A stretch of 64,000 nt of DNA. Source: Sulfitobacter sediminilitoris. GTDB taxonomy: Bacteria > Pseudomonadota > Alphaproteobacteria > Rhodobacterales > Rhodobacteraceae. Below, in pieces: positions 46,165 to 57,414 of this stretch. The notes below the pieces were generated by a model. The model worked only from the letters and a program-made list of their open reading frames with translations. It was not told where the DNA came from and searched no databases. The translations under genes and the position numbers were made by a program. The stretch's first letter is position 1, and every line of letters begins with the position of its first letter. Location of the stretch: positions 124,001 to 188,000 of the forward strand of contig NZ_JAABNT010000003.1 of the NCBI RefSeq assembly GCF_010667575.1, written 5' to 3'.

Positions 46165-46365
46165 ATGAAAAGCGCAATTATCGCGACCATTTCGCTTGGC
46201 GTCATTCTGGGCGGCAGCATTCTCTTGAGCCTGACCCAAATTTGGCCGGCACCCTCGGCAATACCAGCGCAAGGGTTGCTGTGGTTAATCCCGGTGTCAT
46301 ATTTTCTGATGCTGGCTGGCGCGGGTGGCTTGGCCTGGGGCCTGATCAAGAAACACAGACAGTGA
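46165..46365 (+). CDS. small two-helix membrane protein
   Basis: A 66-residue protein with helices at about 4-24 and 38-61 and a basic end (KKHRQ). AAAGGA stands 8 bases before the ATG, supporting translation. No family recognised. It lies upstream of lpdA but on the far side of the lpdA operator. Confidence 0.6.
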   Translation: MKSAIIATISLGVILGGSILLSLTQIWPAPSAIPAQGLLWLIPVSYFLMLAGAGGLAWGLIKKHRQ

Positions 46366-46411
46366 TGCAGCTTGATCTGCGTCAACGTCGTGGTTGTGGC
46401 GTCTGGATATG

Positions 46412-46429
46412 TAGTTTAATGGTAAACTA
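46412..46429. promoter_or_regulatory. inverted-repeat operator upstream of lpdA
   Basis: TAGTTTA-N4-TAAACTA, 32 bases upstream of the lpdA start. Arms and spacer length are the same as the core of the pdhA operator at 33089-33110. Confidence 0.75.
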
Positions 46430-46461
46430 AATTTCCAACGCCCATCCGCGAGGTGCATTCC

Positions 46462-47856
46462 ATGGCTGCAAAATCCTTTGATCTGGTTGTAATCGGGGCG
46501 GGGCCGGGCGGCTATGTTGCAGCAATCAGGGGCGCGCAGCTTGGCATGAGCGTCGCCATTGTGGAGCGCGAGCATCTGGGCGGCATCTGCCTGAACTGGG
46601 GCTGCATCCCGACCAAGGCGCTATTGCGGTCGTCGGAAGTGTTCCATCTGATGCACCGTGCCAAGGAATTCGGTTTGAAGGCCGACGGCATAGGCTACGA
46701 TCTGGATGCGGTGGTAAAACGGTCCCGCAAGGTGGCCGGCCAGTTGTCGGGCGGGATTGGTCATCTGATGAAAAAGAACAAGGTGACCGTTGTCATGGGC
46801 GAGGCGAAGATCGCTGCCAAGGGCAAGGTATCCGTCAAAACGGATAAGGGCACCGAAGAACTGACAGCCAAAAACATCATTCTGGCCACCGGCGCACGGG
46901 CACGCGAACTGCCGGGACTAGAGGCGGATGGCAAGTTGGTCTGGACGTATAAACACGCGTTGCAACCTGCGCATATGCCGAAAAAGCTCCTCGTCATCGG
47001 ATCGGGTGCGATCGGTATCGAATTCGCCAGTTTCTACAACACCTTGGGTGCGGATACGACCGTGGTCGAGGTGATGGACCGCGTGCTGCCCGTTGAGGAC
47101 GCCGAGATCAGCGCTTTTGCCAAGAAAGCGTTTGAAAAGCAGGGCATGAAAATCATGCAGAAGGCGATGGTCAAGCAGCTGGACCGTGCCAAGGACAAGG
47201 TGACCGCGCATATCGAAGTGGGCGGCAAGGTTGAGAAGCACGAGTTTGACACGGTGATTTCCGCCGTCGGCATCGTGGGCAACGTTGAAAACCTCGGGCT
47301 GGAAGAACTGGGGGTCAAGATCGACCGCACCCATGTTGTGACGGATGAGTACTGTCGTACCGGCGTTGATGGTCTTTATGCCATTGGCGACATCGCGGGC
47401 GCGCCGTGGTTGGCGCACAAGGCCAGCCATGAGGGCGTCATGGTCGCCGACCTGATCGCGGGCAAACACGCCCATCCAGTCAAGCCCGAGTCAATCGCCG
47501 GCTGTACTTATTGCCACCCGCAGGTGGCGAGCGTCGGATATACCGAGGCGAAGGCAAAGGAATTGGGTTATGACATCAAGGTCGGTCGTTTTCCTTTCAT
47601 CGGTAACGGCAAGGCCATCGCACTTGGCGAAGAGAGCGGGATGATCAAGACGATCTTCGACGCCAAGACAGGCGAGCTTTTGGGCGCGCATATGGTCGGG
47701 GCAGAGGTGACCGAACTGATCCAGGGCTATGTCGTGGGCCGTCAGTTGGAGACGACCGAAGAAGACCTGATGAACACTGTCTTCCCGCACCCGACCCTCA
47801 GCGAGATGATGCACGAAGCGGTGCTTGATGCATATGGGCGCGTCATTCACATGTGA
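46462..47856 (+). CDS. lpdA: dihydrolipoyl dehydrogenase (E3)
   Basis: Flavoprotein of 464 residues that reoxidises dihydrolipoamide with NAD. FAD motif VIGAGPGGYVAAIRGAQLG, redox disulfide in GGICLNWGCIPTKALL, NAD motif VIGSGAIGIEFASFYNTLG, second FAD motif GLYAIGDIAGAPWLAHKA, and the catalytic His-Glu pair in FPHPTLSEMMHEAVLDAYG. ATG 46462 follows GAGGTG. The shared operator with pdhABC suggests this copy serves the pyruvate dehydrogenase complex. Confidence 0.97.
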   Translation: MAAKSFDLVVIGAGPGGYVAAIRGAQLGMSVAIVEREHLGGICLNWGCIPTKALLRSSEVFHLMHRAKEFGLKADGIGYDLDAVVKRSRKVAGQLSGGIGHLMKKNKVTVVMGEAKIAAKGKVSVKTDKGTEELTAKNIILATGARARELPGLEADGKLVWTYKHALQPAHMPKKLLVIGSGAIGIEFASFYNTLGADTTVVEVMDRVLPVEDAEISAFAKKAFEKQGMKIMQKAMVKQLDRAKDKVTAHIEVGGKVEKHEFDTVISAVGIVGNVENLGLEELGVKIDRTHVVTDEYCRTGVDGLYAIGDIAGAPWLAHKASHEGVMVADLIAGKHAHPVKPESIAGCTYCHPQVASVGYTEAKAKELGYDIKVGRFPFIGNGKAIALGEESGMIKTIFDAKTGELLGAHMVGAEVTELIQGYVVGRQLETTEEDLMNTVFPHPTLSEMMHEAVLDAYGRVIHM

Positions 47857-48161
47857 TCTGTCGCGCGGCAGGCGTGATCCAAAGGACGCGGCTTGGGCGC
47901 GACGACATGCTTGGTGCGTGTTGCACTGTGAGCCCCTTGATGAAGGGCCGCGTTCTGGATGAAAGCATTCTGCTGTCTGCTGAGAAGGTGTTCAGGGCGC
48001 GATGCGTCCTGAACGACCTTGATCAAGTGTGTGGGGCGAGTCGGACCGGCCTCAAGGACAGGCCAATCAAAGATTGGTCGCTGCGCGATCCTTGACCCCG
48101 ATCCGAATCGCGAGAGCGATGGCAACTGGACGGTGCGTCACGGCGCTGCCATATAGGGTCT
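47857..48161. other. intergenic region with clustered, partly exclusive hairpins
   Basis: No convincing gene in about 305 bases. Three stem-loops occur in a row: GTTCAGG (47990-47996) with CCTGAAC (48008-48014); GGCCT (48048-48052) with AGGCC (48060-48064); and GGCCAATC (48061-48068) with GATTGGTC (48072-48079). The last two share GGCC and cannot form together. The region precedes the methyltransferase-MFS pair. Confidence 0.4.
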
Positions 48162-48725
48162 ATGGTCAGTCTCAACCGTGTCGTCATGCAGCCCTCCAGC
48201 CGCCGAATGATCAATGCCCTTGGTCCGCAAGAGCTTGATGTCGCTGAGATTTCCGGAAAATGGGGCGCAAGGTTCGAGTTCAAGAGCTATACGCAGTACC
48301 GCTATCCCGCCTATGACATCTGCGCAGGCCCGATCCGGGATCAGGACAGCGGTGAAATGTTGAAATTTGACCTTGTTCTTGCCAATCAGGTTTGGGAGCA
48401 TCTCGACCGCCCCTACGCCGCCACGCGCAATGTCTATGCCATGTTGCGCCCCGGCGGATATTTCTGGCTTGCAGTGCCGTTTTTTGCCCCCTTGCACGCT
48501 GCGCCGCAGGACTGTTCGCGTTGGAGCGCGCGAGGACTGAAGAACCTGCTGATCGAAGGCGGTTTTGACGAAGAAGCCATCCATGCTGAGCAATGGGGCA
48601 ACCGACATGTCGCATTACGTAACCTCGAAGAGGTTTGGCCGCCTGTCTATGACCCGGAAAACGACAATATCAAGAATGACCCTGAGATGCCCATTTGTGC
48701 CTGGGCTTTGGCGCAGAAGGTCTGA
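48162..48725 (+). CDS. class I SAM-dependent methyltransferase-like protein
   Basis: A 187-residue protein with part of the Methyltransf_11 pattern: DLVLANQVWEHLDRPYAATR, YAMLRPGGYFWLAVPFF and CSRWSARGLKNLLIEGGF. The glycine-rich SAM loop is degenerate (VAEISGKWGARFEF), so activity is uncertain. Its stop is 3 bases before the next MFS gene, implying an operon. Substrate unknown. Confidence 0.78.
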   Translation: MVSLNRVVMQPSSRRMINALGPQELDVAEISGKWGARFEFKSYTQYRYPAYDICAGPIRDQDSGEMLKFDLVLANQVWEHLDRPYAATRNVYAMLRPGGYFWLAVPFFAPLHAAPQDCSRWSARGLKNLLIEGGFDEEAIHAEQWGNRHVALRNLEEVWPPVYDPENDNIKNDPEMPICAWALAQKV

Positions 48726-48728
48726 GGT

Positions 48729-49880
48729 GTGGCACGGACGCCCTTCGGGCTGATCCTGTTGCTTTGGGGGGCTGGGTTGGGGGCCGCGGCGCAATACGGC
48801 AAGGTTTCGGTCATCTTTGACCTGCTGCCTGACGCCTATCCGGACGCAGGAGCTGCGGTCGGCTGGATCGTATCGTTGGTCGGATTTGTTGGCATTATCT
48901 TCGGCGTCATGGCCGGGCTGGTGGTGGCGCGGATCCGGTATCGGCGGGCCTTGCTAGGCGCGCTGTGGGCGGGTGCGGCTGTGTCATGTTTGCAGGCGTT
49001 GTTGCCGCCTTTGTCGTGGATGTTGTTTGCAAGAGTGATTGAAGGGGCCTCGCATCTGGCCATCGTCGTGGCGGCGCCCACGCTGATTGCGCAACTCAGC
49101 GCTGAAAAGGATCGCGGGCTGACGTTGACCTTGTGGGGAACGTTTTTTGGCGTTGCCTTCGCCATTCTCGCCTTTGCAGGACGTCCACTTGCGCTGAGCC
49201 TCGGTCTGCCCGCCTTGTTTCTCGCCCATGGCGCCTACATGGCGGTTTTCGCCATGATCCTCAGCGCGCGGTTGCGGGCCTTGCCGGACGAAGGGCCGCA
49301 GCCCCCGTTCTCGGTGCCGCAAATCCTGCGCGATCATGGGACAATCTACCGCTCTCCCTTCATATCGGCGCCTGCTGCGGGTTGGCTGTTTTATACGTTC
49401 AGCTTCGTGTCGATCCTCACCGTTCTGCCGCCCTATATTGATCCAGCCATTCGCGCCACGATCATGACCGCAATGCCGTTGATGAGCATCGCTGTCTCAA
49501 TGACATTTGGCGTTCTGTTGTTGCGTACGTTGTCAGCGGTCCAGGTCGTGATGACAGGTTTCGGGCTTTCGGCGTTGTGTATGGTTTGGCTATGGTGGTC
49601 TCCAGGCGCGCCGCTGGCCTGTCTCGCATTGGCCGGGGCGATGGGACTGATCCAGGGGGCCAGCTTTGCCGCAGTTCCTCAGCTTAATGCCACGCCTGCC
49701 ACACAGGCGCAGGCAAATGGCGCGATGGCGCAGATGGGCAACATTGGCAACACCTTGGGAACACCGGTGATGGCCTTTGGTCTGATCCACGCTGGATACA
49801 ACACATTGCCGGTTCTGGCTGGAATGGCTTTCGTCCTTGGCTTGACCTTGCATCTTGTTCTGGCCCGATTGCGCGACTAA
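48729..49880 (+). CDS. MFS transporter
   Basis: A 383-residue major facilitator with about twelve membrane segments, read from GTG 48729 directly after the methyltransferase. Landmarks: LLLWGAGLGAAAQYGKVSVI, ARVIEGASHLAIVVAAPTLI, and the second half GASFAAVPQLNATPATQAQA with NGAMAQMGNIGNTLGTPVMA. No substrate can be deduced. Together with the methyltransferase it could modify and export one compound (inference). Confidence 0.85.
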   Translation: MARTPFGLILLLWGAGLGAAAQYGKVSVIFDLLPDAYPDAGAAVGWIVSLVGFVGIIFGVMAGLVVARIRYRRALLGALWAGAAVSCLQALLPPLSWMLFARVIEGASHLAIVVAAPTLIAQLSAEKDRGLTLTLWGTFFGVAFAILAFAGRPLALSLGLPALFLAHGAYMAVFAMILSARLRALPDEGPQPPFSVPQILRDHGTIYRSPFISAPAAGWLFYTFSFVSILTVLPPYIDPAIRATIMTAMPLMSIAVSMTFGVLLLRTLSAVQVVMTGFGLSALCMVWLWWSPGAPLACLALAGAMGLIQGASFAAVPQLNATPATQAQANGAMAQMGNIGNTLGTPVMAFGLIHAGYNTLPVLAGMAFVLGLTLHLVLARLRD

Positions 49881-49966
49881 TTGCGCTGTTTACCTTTTGT
49901 TCTTATATTTGAGTTGGAGAATCCGCCGCCGCCACCTATGTGGGAGGAGGTGAATAGGGGTGTGTC

Positions 49967-52828
<2,862 letters not shown>

Positions 52829-53709
52829 CGGAGATACAATTGCAGGGCTGGCTGAGCGTTCTGCGCTTCAGATGCAAGCGGCGACAACGTTTCTGGCACA
52901 TCTGATCGCGTTCCGCACGTAATCTGCGGGCCAGATCAGCACGGAAATCGAGGTTGGGCATAAGGTGTCTGCTGGTGGATCGGGCCGCGTCGACAGCCCT
53001 TCGGGCCTGCGGTGTGTCCCGCAGCATGGGCCAAAGCAAAACCTGCACCGCCCGGTGCGGCGGCTGCAGAAGCATCTGCTGATGCTCCACCGGTCGAGAT
53101 GGCACAGCAGACTTGCAGCGTGAGGAAGGAAACGTCGGGTGTGATCGTCAAAACCTGTACGGATATTTTGCCGCCGCCTTCAAAATCGTTCAGGTATCGG
53201 CTCATGCTGCGGCGGAACGTAGCCGCATCCCGTCGCCAATTCGCAAGGCCCTCAAAGAAACGGGAAATGCCTTGCGGTGTCACCAGTCGGTTCAATTGAT
53301 CATGCCTTCGTTTCAGCCGTCTTGTAGTTAAGGCATTGGGCAGGTCGGCGCCGCCTGCCGCTGCGATAACCCGGTGGATTGGGTGCCTGCGTTGATCAAA
53401 TGCCATTCCCAGCGGCCAAAGCTGGAGCGGAACAGTCCCACAGCGGGCATCCAGATGCGCTGGCATACTTCGCCGACAAGGCGCTGCATCAGGGTGTTCG
53501 CCTCATTTCCTTCAAGGGTAACAAGTTGGCCGCTAATCTCTACGGTAACAGTGATGGAATCCTCCAAAGAAACGAATTGTTCGTTCAAAAAATTCTTGGG
53601 TGGGCCAGAGTGATGAAAATAATTGGATCCGGCGTGCGGAAAATACTGCACCTGACAATGAGATGGGGCCAGAATGTCGCAGGCTTAAGAGGAGGCGTTG
53701 ATTTCTCGA
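52829..53709. other. gene-poor region after uvrA, possibly decayed coding sequence
   Basis: About 880 bases without a recognisable gene. On the minus strand one open frame (53328-53651, 107 codons) has a plausible stretch ISGQLVTLEGNEANTLMQRL; another (within 52936-53466) has ISRFFEGLANWRRDAATFRR. They are in different frames, match no family I know, and lack good ribosome sites. This pattern suggests remnants of one or two genes broken by frameshifts, but chance open frames in GC-rich DNA remain possible. Confidence 0.4.
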
Positions 53710-55044
53710 CTAAGGCGCCGACAGGCACAGGTCGATCAGGTGCGAAAGTTCGGACGCAGAAAGGCTGTCAAATCGGGTACTGAGATCTGCGATCTCATCC
53801 GCGCGTGCCGACCCAAGGACTGGGTCAGCAAACAGATGAAATTTATCCAGAATTTCGGTGTCTGACAGTGGTTGATCGTTGTCGCCTTTGGGCGTCCGTG
53901 GAGCGTCTTCGAAGCTGCGTCCGTCCTTGGTGTGAAGCGTCACTTGCGCCCAGCGTTTGCCCTGCGAAATTTCTGTAAAATGTGGGTCATCAATCAGGCG
54001 TATACAGTCGCTGACGCGTTGAATGTCGGGATCGCTGAGCGTTGCAGCAGCCAGTTCCGGCACACCAATTTGGCCGCGCACAATCATGGTGGCGACAGGA
54101 AAGGCAATTCCGTAGGCAAACTCATCCGGCGTCGCAGGGCGGTGCCCTGCAAGGCGTGTTGCATTGTGAAACGTGGTGATGTCGACGCCCGCCACGTCAT
54201 GGTGGGTCAGATCATGCTGTGCCATCAGATGCGCCACGGCGTCGATACTGGGGTGCGCCCAGCGACAACATGGATAGGCCTTGTAGCTGGTATCTTCAAC
54301 CGTGCGCCACGCGGTGCCAAGGTCAGCCCAAAACTCAGGGGCCTGTTCGCAGGTCAGGGCAGGCGCACCGGTAAACCCTTCGCGTGCAAGATAGGCGGCG
54401 ACGATGCCGGATGGCGCGCCCCAGCCGACGCCATCCCGCACATTTGTGGGGAAGTCGATGCAGCGCATCATCTGGCTTCGGGGGCCATGATACTCACCAA
54501 TTCCGGCCGCCTCGCGTATGATGTCACTTTCGCAGCCGAGCATACGCGCGGTCGCCGTGGCGACCCCCACAGCGGTCCACGCCCCTGAGGTGTGATAGTC
54601 GGGGCAGGTCGCGTGCTGGGCCAGCCCCGCCCGGCAGGAGACCTCGTAGGCAACAGCAAGGTGCGCGGCGAAGGCTGCACCGGTCATCGGGCCTGTGACC
54701 TCTGCCATGGCAAGAAGGGCGGGAAATACGGCCGACCCAGCATGTCCCTTGCAAGGCGAGGTGGTGTCGTGGGCGTCAACCGCATCGACAGTGAACGCCC
54801 CGGCCATGGCAGCCCCGGCTGGTGAAAGCGGCGTCCCATCCATCAGGATGCGTGCAGAACCCGCATCGGTGGGGCCAAACATCGCCTTGGCGCCGCGTCT
54901 TGCGCGATCAGCCATCTCGGTGGTCGAGGCCACGGCGGCAACGCCCATGGTATCGAGAAATGACCGCCGCAGCACCCAAAGCAGATCTTCTGGCAGATCG
55001 TCGTAGGTCAGGTCGGCTGCGAATGCGTCAAAGGGGGGCGGCAT
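53710..55044 (-). CDS. MmgE/PrpD family protein
   Basis: A 444-residue member of the MmgE/PrpD (2-methylcitrate dehydratase-like) family. Typical segments: LPEDLLWVLRRSFLDTMGVA, AVDAHDTTSPCKGHAGSAVF, AVAYEVSCRAGLAQHATCPD, HTSGAWTAVGVATATARMLG and KAYPCCRWAHPSIDAVAHL. Relatives dehydrate 2-methylcitrate or act on other hydroxy acids; no prp genes are nearby, so the substrate is open. GGAG lies before ATG 55044. Single gene. Confidence 0.9.
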   Translation of the reverse strand: MPPPFDAFAADLTYDDLPEDLLWVLRRSFLDTMGVAAVASTTEMADRARRGAKAMFGPTDAGSARILMDGTPLSPAGAAMAGAFTVDAVDAHDTTSPCKGHAGSAVFPALLAMAEVTGPMTGAAFAAHLAVAYEVSCRAGLAQHATCPDYHTSGAWTAVGVATATARMLGCESDIIREAAGIGEYHGPRSQMMRCIDFPTNVRDGVGWGAPSGIVAAYLAREGFTGAPALTCEQAPEFWADLGTAWRTVEDTSYKAYPCCRWAHPSIDAVAHLMAQHDLTHHDVAGVDITTFHNATRLAGHRPATPDEFAYGIAFPVATMIVRGQIGVPELAAATLSDPDIQRVSDCIRLIDDPHFTEISQGKRWAQVTLHTKDGRSFEDAPRTPKGDNDQPLSDTEILDKFHLFADPVLGSARADEIADLSTRFDSLSASELSHLIDLCLSAP

Positions 55045-55231
55045 GGTACAGGCTCCAGATTGGCTGACCTCAGCCTAACCCCCTTTGCCCTGCTGAAATG
55101 CCGGTTTGCGACCTGACTGGTCGTGAAATTCCGGAAAATTGGAGCGCGGTAAGTAGTGCGGGGTCAGAATGCCGCATTTGCCGTTGTTCAGAAGCGCCTA
55201 TCTACACCACAGCAACAAGAGGATCCCTGAA

Positions 55232-55486
55232 ATGACCACTGTAACCACCGATACCGTCCCCTCGCGTCTGGGAGAGATGCTGGCTGCTCAACGTCTTGAC
55301 GCAGCCCTGAAAGCCAAACGGTTGACCAGAACGCTTGAATTTCGCGTGGTTGCGTTGCTGTTGGTCTTGCTGGCCGTCTGGGGCTTAGCGATTGCGGCTT
55401 TCGGCTACCCCGCGCTCATCCTCCCGGTCCTGGCAATGGTTCCGACGATGTTCCTCATTCTATTGCTGATCACCGTCGGAAAATAG
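55232..55486 (+). CDS. small membrane protein of unknown function
   Basis: An 84-residue protein: soluble charged N-terminus (LGEMLAAQRLDAALKAKRLT) and two hydrophobic helices (about 39-58 and 61-81). AGAGGA precedes the ATG. It ends 3 bases from the end of mmsB on the other strand. No family recognised. Confidence 0.65.
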   Translation: MTTVTTDTVPSRLGEMLAAQRLDAALKAKRLTRTLEFRVVALLLVLLAVWGLAIAAFGYPALILPVLAMVPTMFLILLLITVGK

Positions 55487-55489
55487 GCT

Positions 55490-56371
55490 TCAGTCCCTGC
55501 CTCGCGCGGCAAAACGTGGCAGCATGGCCGAGAAGTCCCGGCCTTTACCGTCTTCTTCCTCGACAAACTGTCGGTACAGTTCCAGTGCCCGCGCGCCCAT
55601 CGGTGTGTCCGCATCTACCAGTTCAGCGGCCTGCTGGCTGAGGCCTAGATCTTTGAGCATCAGTTCAGCCGCAAAGCCCGGTTTGTAATCGTTGTCAGCT
55701 GGCGATTCCGGACCGACGCCGGGCGCGGGGCAGTAGGCGTTCATGGACCACGAATAGCCCGATGACGTGCTGACGACGTCAAACATCTTCTGCCGGTCGA
55801 GGCCAAGCTTGTCGGCCAGCGCAAAAGCTTCGCAAGTCGCAATCATCGTGGCGCCAAGGATCATGTTGTTGCAGATTTTCGCGGCCTGCCCGGCACCTGC
55901 GTCACCGCAATGCACCGCCTTTTGGCCCATGATGTCGAACAGCGGTTCAGCCTTGGCGAATGCAGCGGCCGAGCCACCTGCCATGAATGTTAGCGTCCCT
56001 GCCGCAGCACCGCCAATGCCGCCGGAGACCGGAGCATCAACTGCAAGAAGTCCCGCGTTTTCAGCGGCTTCCGCCGTGTTGCGGGCGCTTTCGACGTCCA
56101 CGGTAGAGCAATCGATGAACAGCGCGCCAACTTTCATGTGCTGGATTGCCTCGGCAGCGACCTGCCGTAGGATTGAGCCGTTGGGCAGCATTGTGATGAC
56201 CACATCGGCACCGGACACGCAGCCTGCTATGTCTTTGGTTTGGGTGACGCCATCGGCAGTGGTGCCAGCGACATCAAAGCCGCGCACGCTGTGTCCTGCT
56301 TTTGCGAGATTTGCAGCCATGGGCGCGCCCATGTTGCCCAGTCCAATGAAGCCGATGGTTAGGGTGCTCAT
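55490..56371 (-). CDS. mmsB: 3-hydroxyisobutyrate dehydrogenase
   Basis: NAD-dependent enzyme of 293 residues that oxidises 3-hydroxyisobutyrate to methylmalonate semialdehyde in valine breakdown. Cofactor motif FIGLGNMGAPMAANLAKAG, substrate motif VDAPVSGGIGGAAAGTLTFM and the catalytic Lys in GAGQAAKICNNMILGATM. It overlaps the upstream hydrolase gene by 4 bases, the last gene of the minus-strand valine operon. Confidence 0.95.
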   Translation of the reverse strand: MSTLTIGFIGLGNMGAPMAANLAKAGHSVRGFDVAGTTADGVTQTKDIAGCVSGADVVITMLPNGSILRQVAAEAIQHMKVGALFIDCSTVDVESARNTAEAAENAGLLAVDAPVSGGIGGAAAGTLTFMAGGSAAAFAKAEPLFDIMGQKAVHCGDAGAGQAAKICNNMILGATMIATCEAFALADKLGLDRQKMFDVVSTSSGYSWSMNAYCPAPGVGPESPADNDYKPGFAAELMLKDLGLSQQAAELVDADTPMGARALELYRQFVEEEDGKGRDFSAMLPRFAARGRD

Positions 56372-57414
56372 GGGGTAGTCTCCTGAAGTTTAGGGGCGTC
56401 TGGGCCAAGAGGTTGCAGCATTTTTGAGACCGCGGCCAGAGGAACGTCCTGATCCGCGTATTGCCACTGGGGATTGCGATCCTTGTCGATGATGGCGGCG
56501 CGGATTCCTTCAAGAAAGTCGCCATGCTCCATCGCGCGGAAAGTAAACCGGTATTCAAGGTCGAGCGCCTTTTCCAGCGTCAACGACGGGCCGCGCAGGC
56601 GGTGCATGATCTCGACCGTGCAGGCCATCGACAGAGGAGAGTTGCGGCTGGTCTTTTTTAGAGCCTCGGCGGCAAAGTCACTGCCGTCTGTCTTGAGCAA
56701 AGTCAGGATATCACCAAGCCGCTCGCCAGCGAAAAGAGCATTGATCTTGTCCAGTTGGCCTTCCAACGTGCCTGTGTCGGACTGTTCCGCAGATTGGGTC
56801 ACCCCTTCGATGCTGCCAGTGGCCTCAAGCTCCGCTATCAGATTTGTCCACTTTAACTCTGGAATGTAGTGATCTGCAAATCCAGCATAAATTGCGTCTG
56901 CTGCATTCATCCTTGTCCCAGTTATCCCCAGGTATTCCCCAAGGCGTCCGGGGGCAAGCGCAAGCATTAATGAGCCGCCCACATCCGGGACAAGCCCAAT
57001 GCTGCATTCAGGCATAGCGATCTGGCTGCTTTCGCCCACAACACGGTGCGACCCGTGGCATCCGATTCCGACACCGCCACCCATGGTGAAGCCCTGCAGG
57101 AAGGACACGACAGGCTTTGGGTAGCCAAAGATCTTGTGGTTCAGGCGGTATTCATCGGCCCAAAACTTCCGGCCATAGCCATAATCACCCTTGGTGCCGG
57201 TGGCGTAGAGCTCTGCAATATCGCCACCGGAACAGAAGGCGCGGTCGCCTTCTGCGTCGATCACGATGATCTGCACTGTATCGTCCGCCCGCCACGCATC
57301 GAAGGCCTTTTCAATGGCAAGGCACATCTCGTAGGTCATCGCGTTCAGCGCCTGTGGCCGGGTCAGGGTAATGCGGCCGGCACGACCGGCTATGCGGATA
57401 TCGATATCGCTCAT
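56368..57414 (-). CDS. 3-hydroxyisobutyryl-CoA hydrolase (enoyl-CoA hydratase family)
   Basis: A 348-residue crotonase-fold hydrolase releasing CoA from 3-hydroxyisobutyryl-CoA. Oxyanion-hole segments FCSGGDIAELYATG and GFTMGGGVGIGCHGSHRV; catalytic acid region AMPECSIGLVPDVGGSLML, which matches the hydrolase subgroup rather than hydratases. The length, longer than a simple hydratase, also fits. Overlaps acyl-CoA dehydrogenase and mmsB by 4 bases on each side. Confidence 0.93.
   Translation of the reverse strand: MSDIDIRIAGRAGRITLTRPQALNAMTYEMCLAIEKAFDAWRADDTVQIIVIDAEGDRAFCSGGDIAELYATGTKGDYGYGRKFWADEYRLNHKIFGYPKPVVSFLQGFTMGGGVGIGCHGSHRVVGESSQIAMPECSIGLVPDVGGSLMLALAPGRLGEYLGITGTRMNAADAIYAGFADHYIPELKWTNLIAELEATGSIEGVTQSAEQSDTGTLEGQLDKINALFAGERLGDILTLLKTDGSDFAAEALKKTSRNSPLSMACTVEIMHRLRGPSLTLEKALDLEYRFTFRAMEHGDFLEGIRAAIIDKDRNPQWQYADQDVPLAAVSKMLQPLGPDAPKLQETTP

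Noticed and set aside
47853-48095. An 80-codon open frame downstream of lpdA
   Set aside because: It overlaps the lpdA stop, has no clear ribosome site and no family features; hairpins explain the region better.
52936-53466. A 176-codon minus-strand frame after uvrA as an intact gene
   Set aside because: Only the middle looks coding; both ends read as low-complexity, and the neighbouring coding-like piece is in another frame. Kept only as possible decay.
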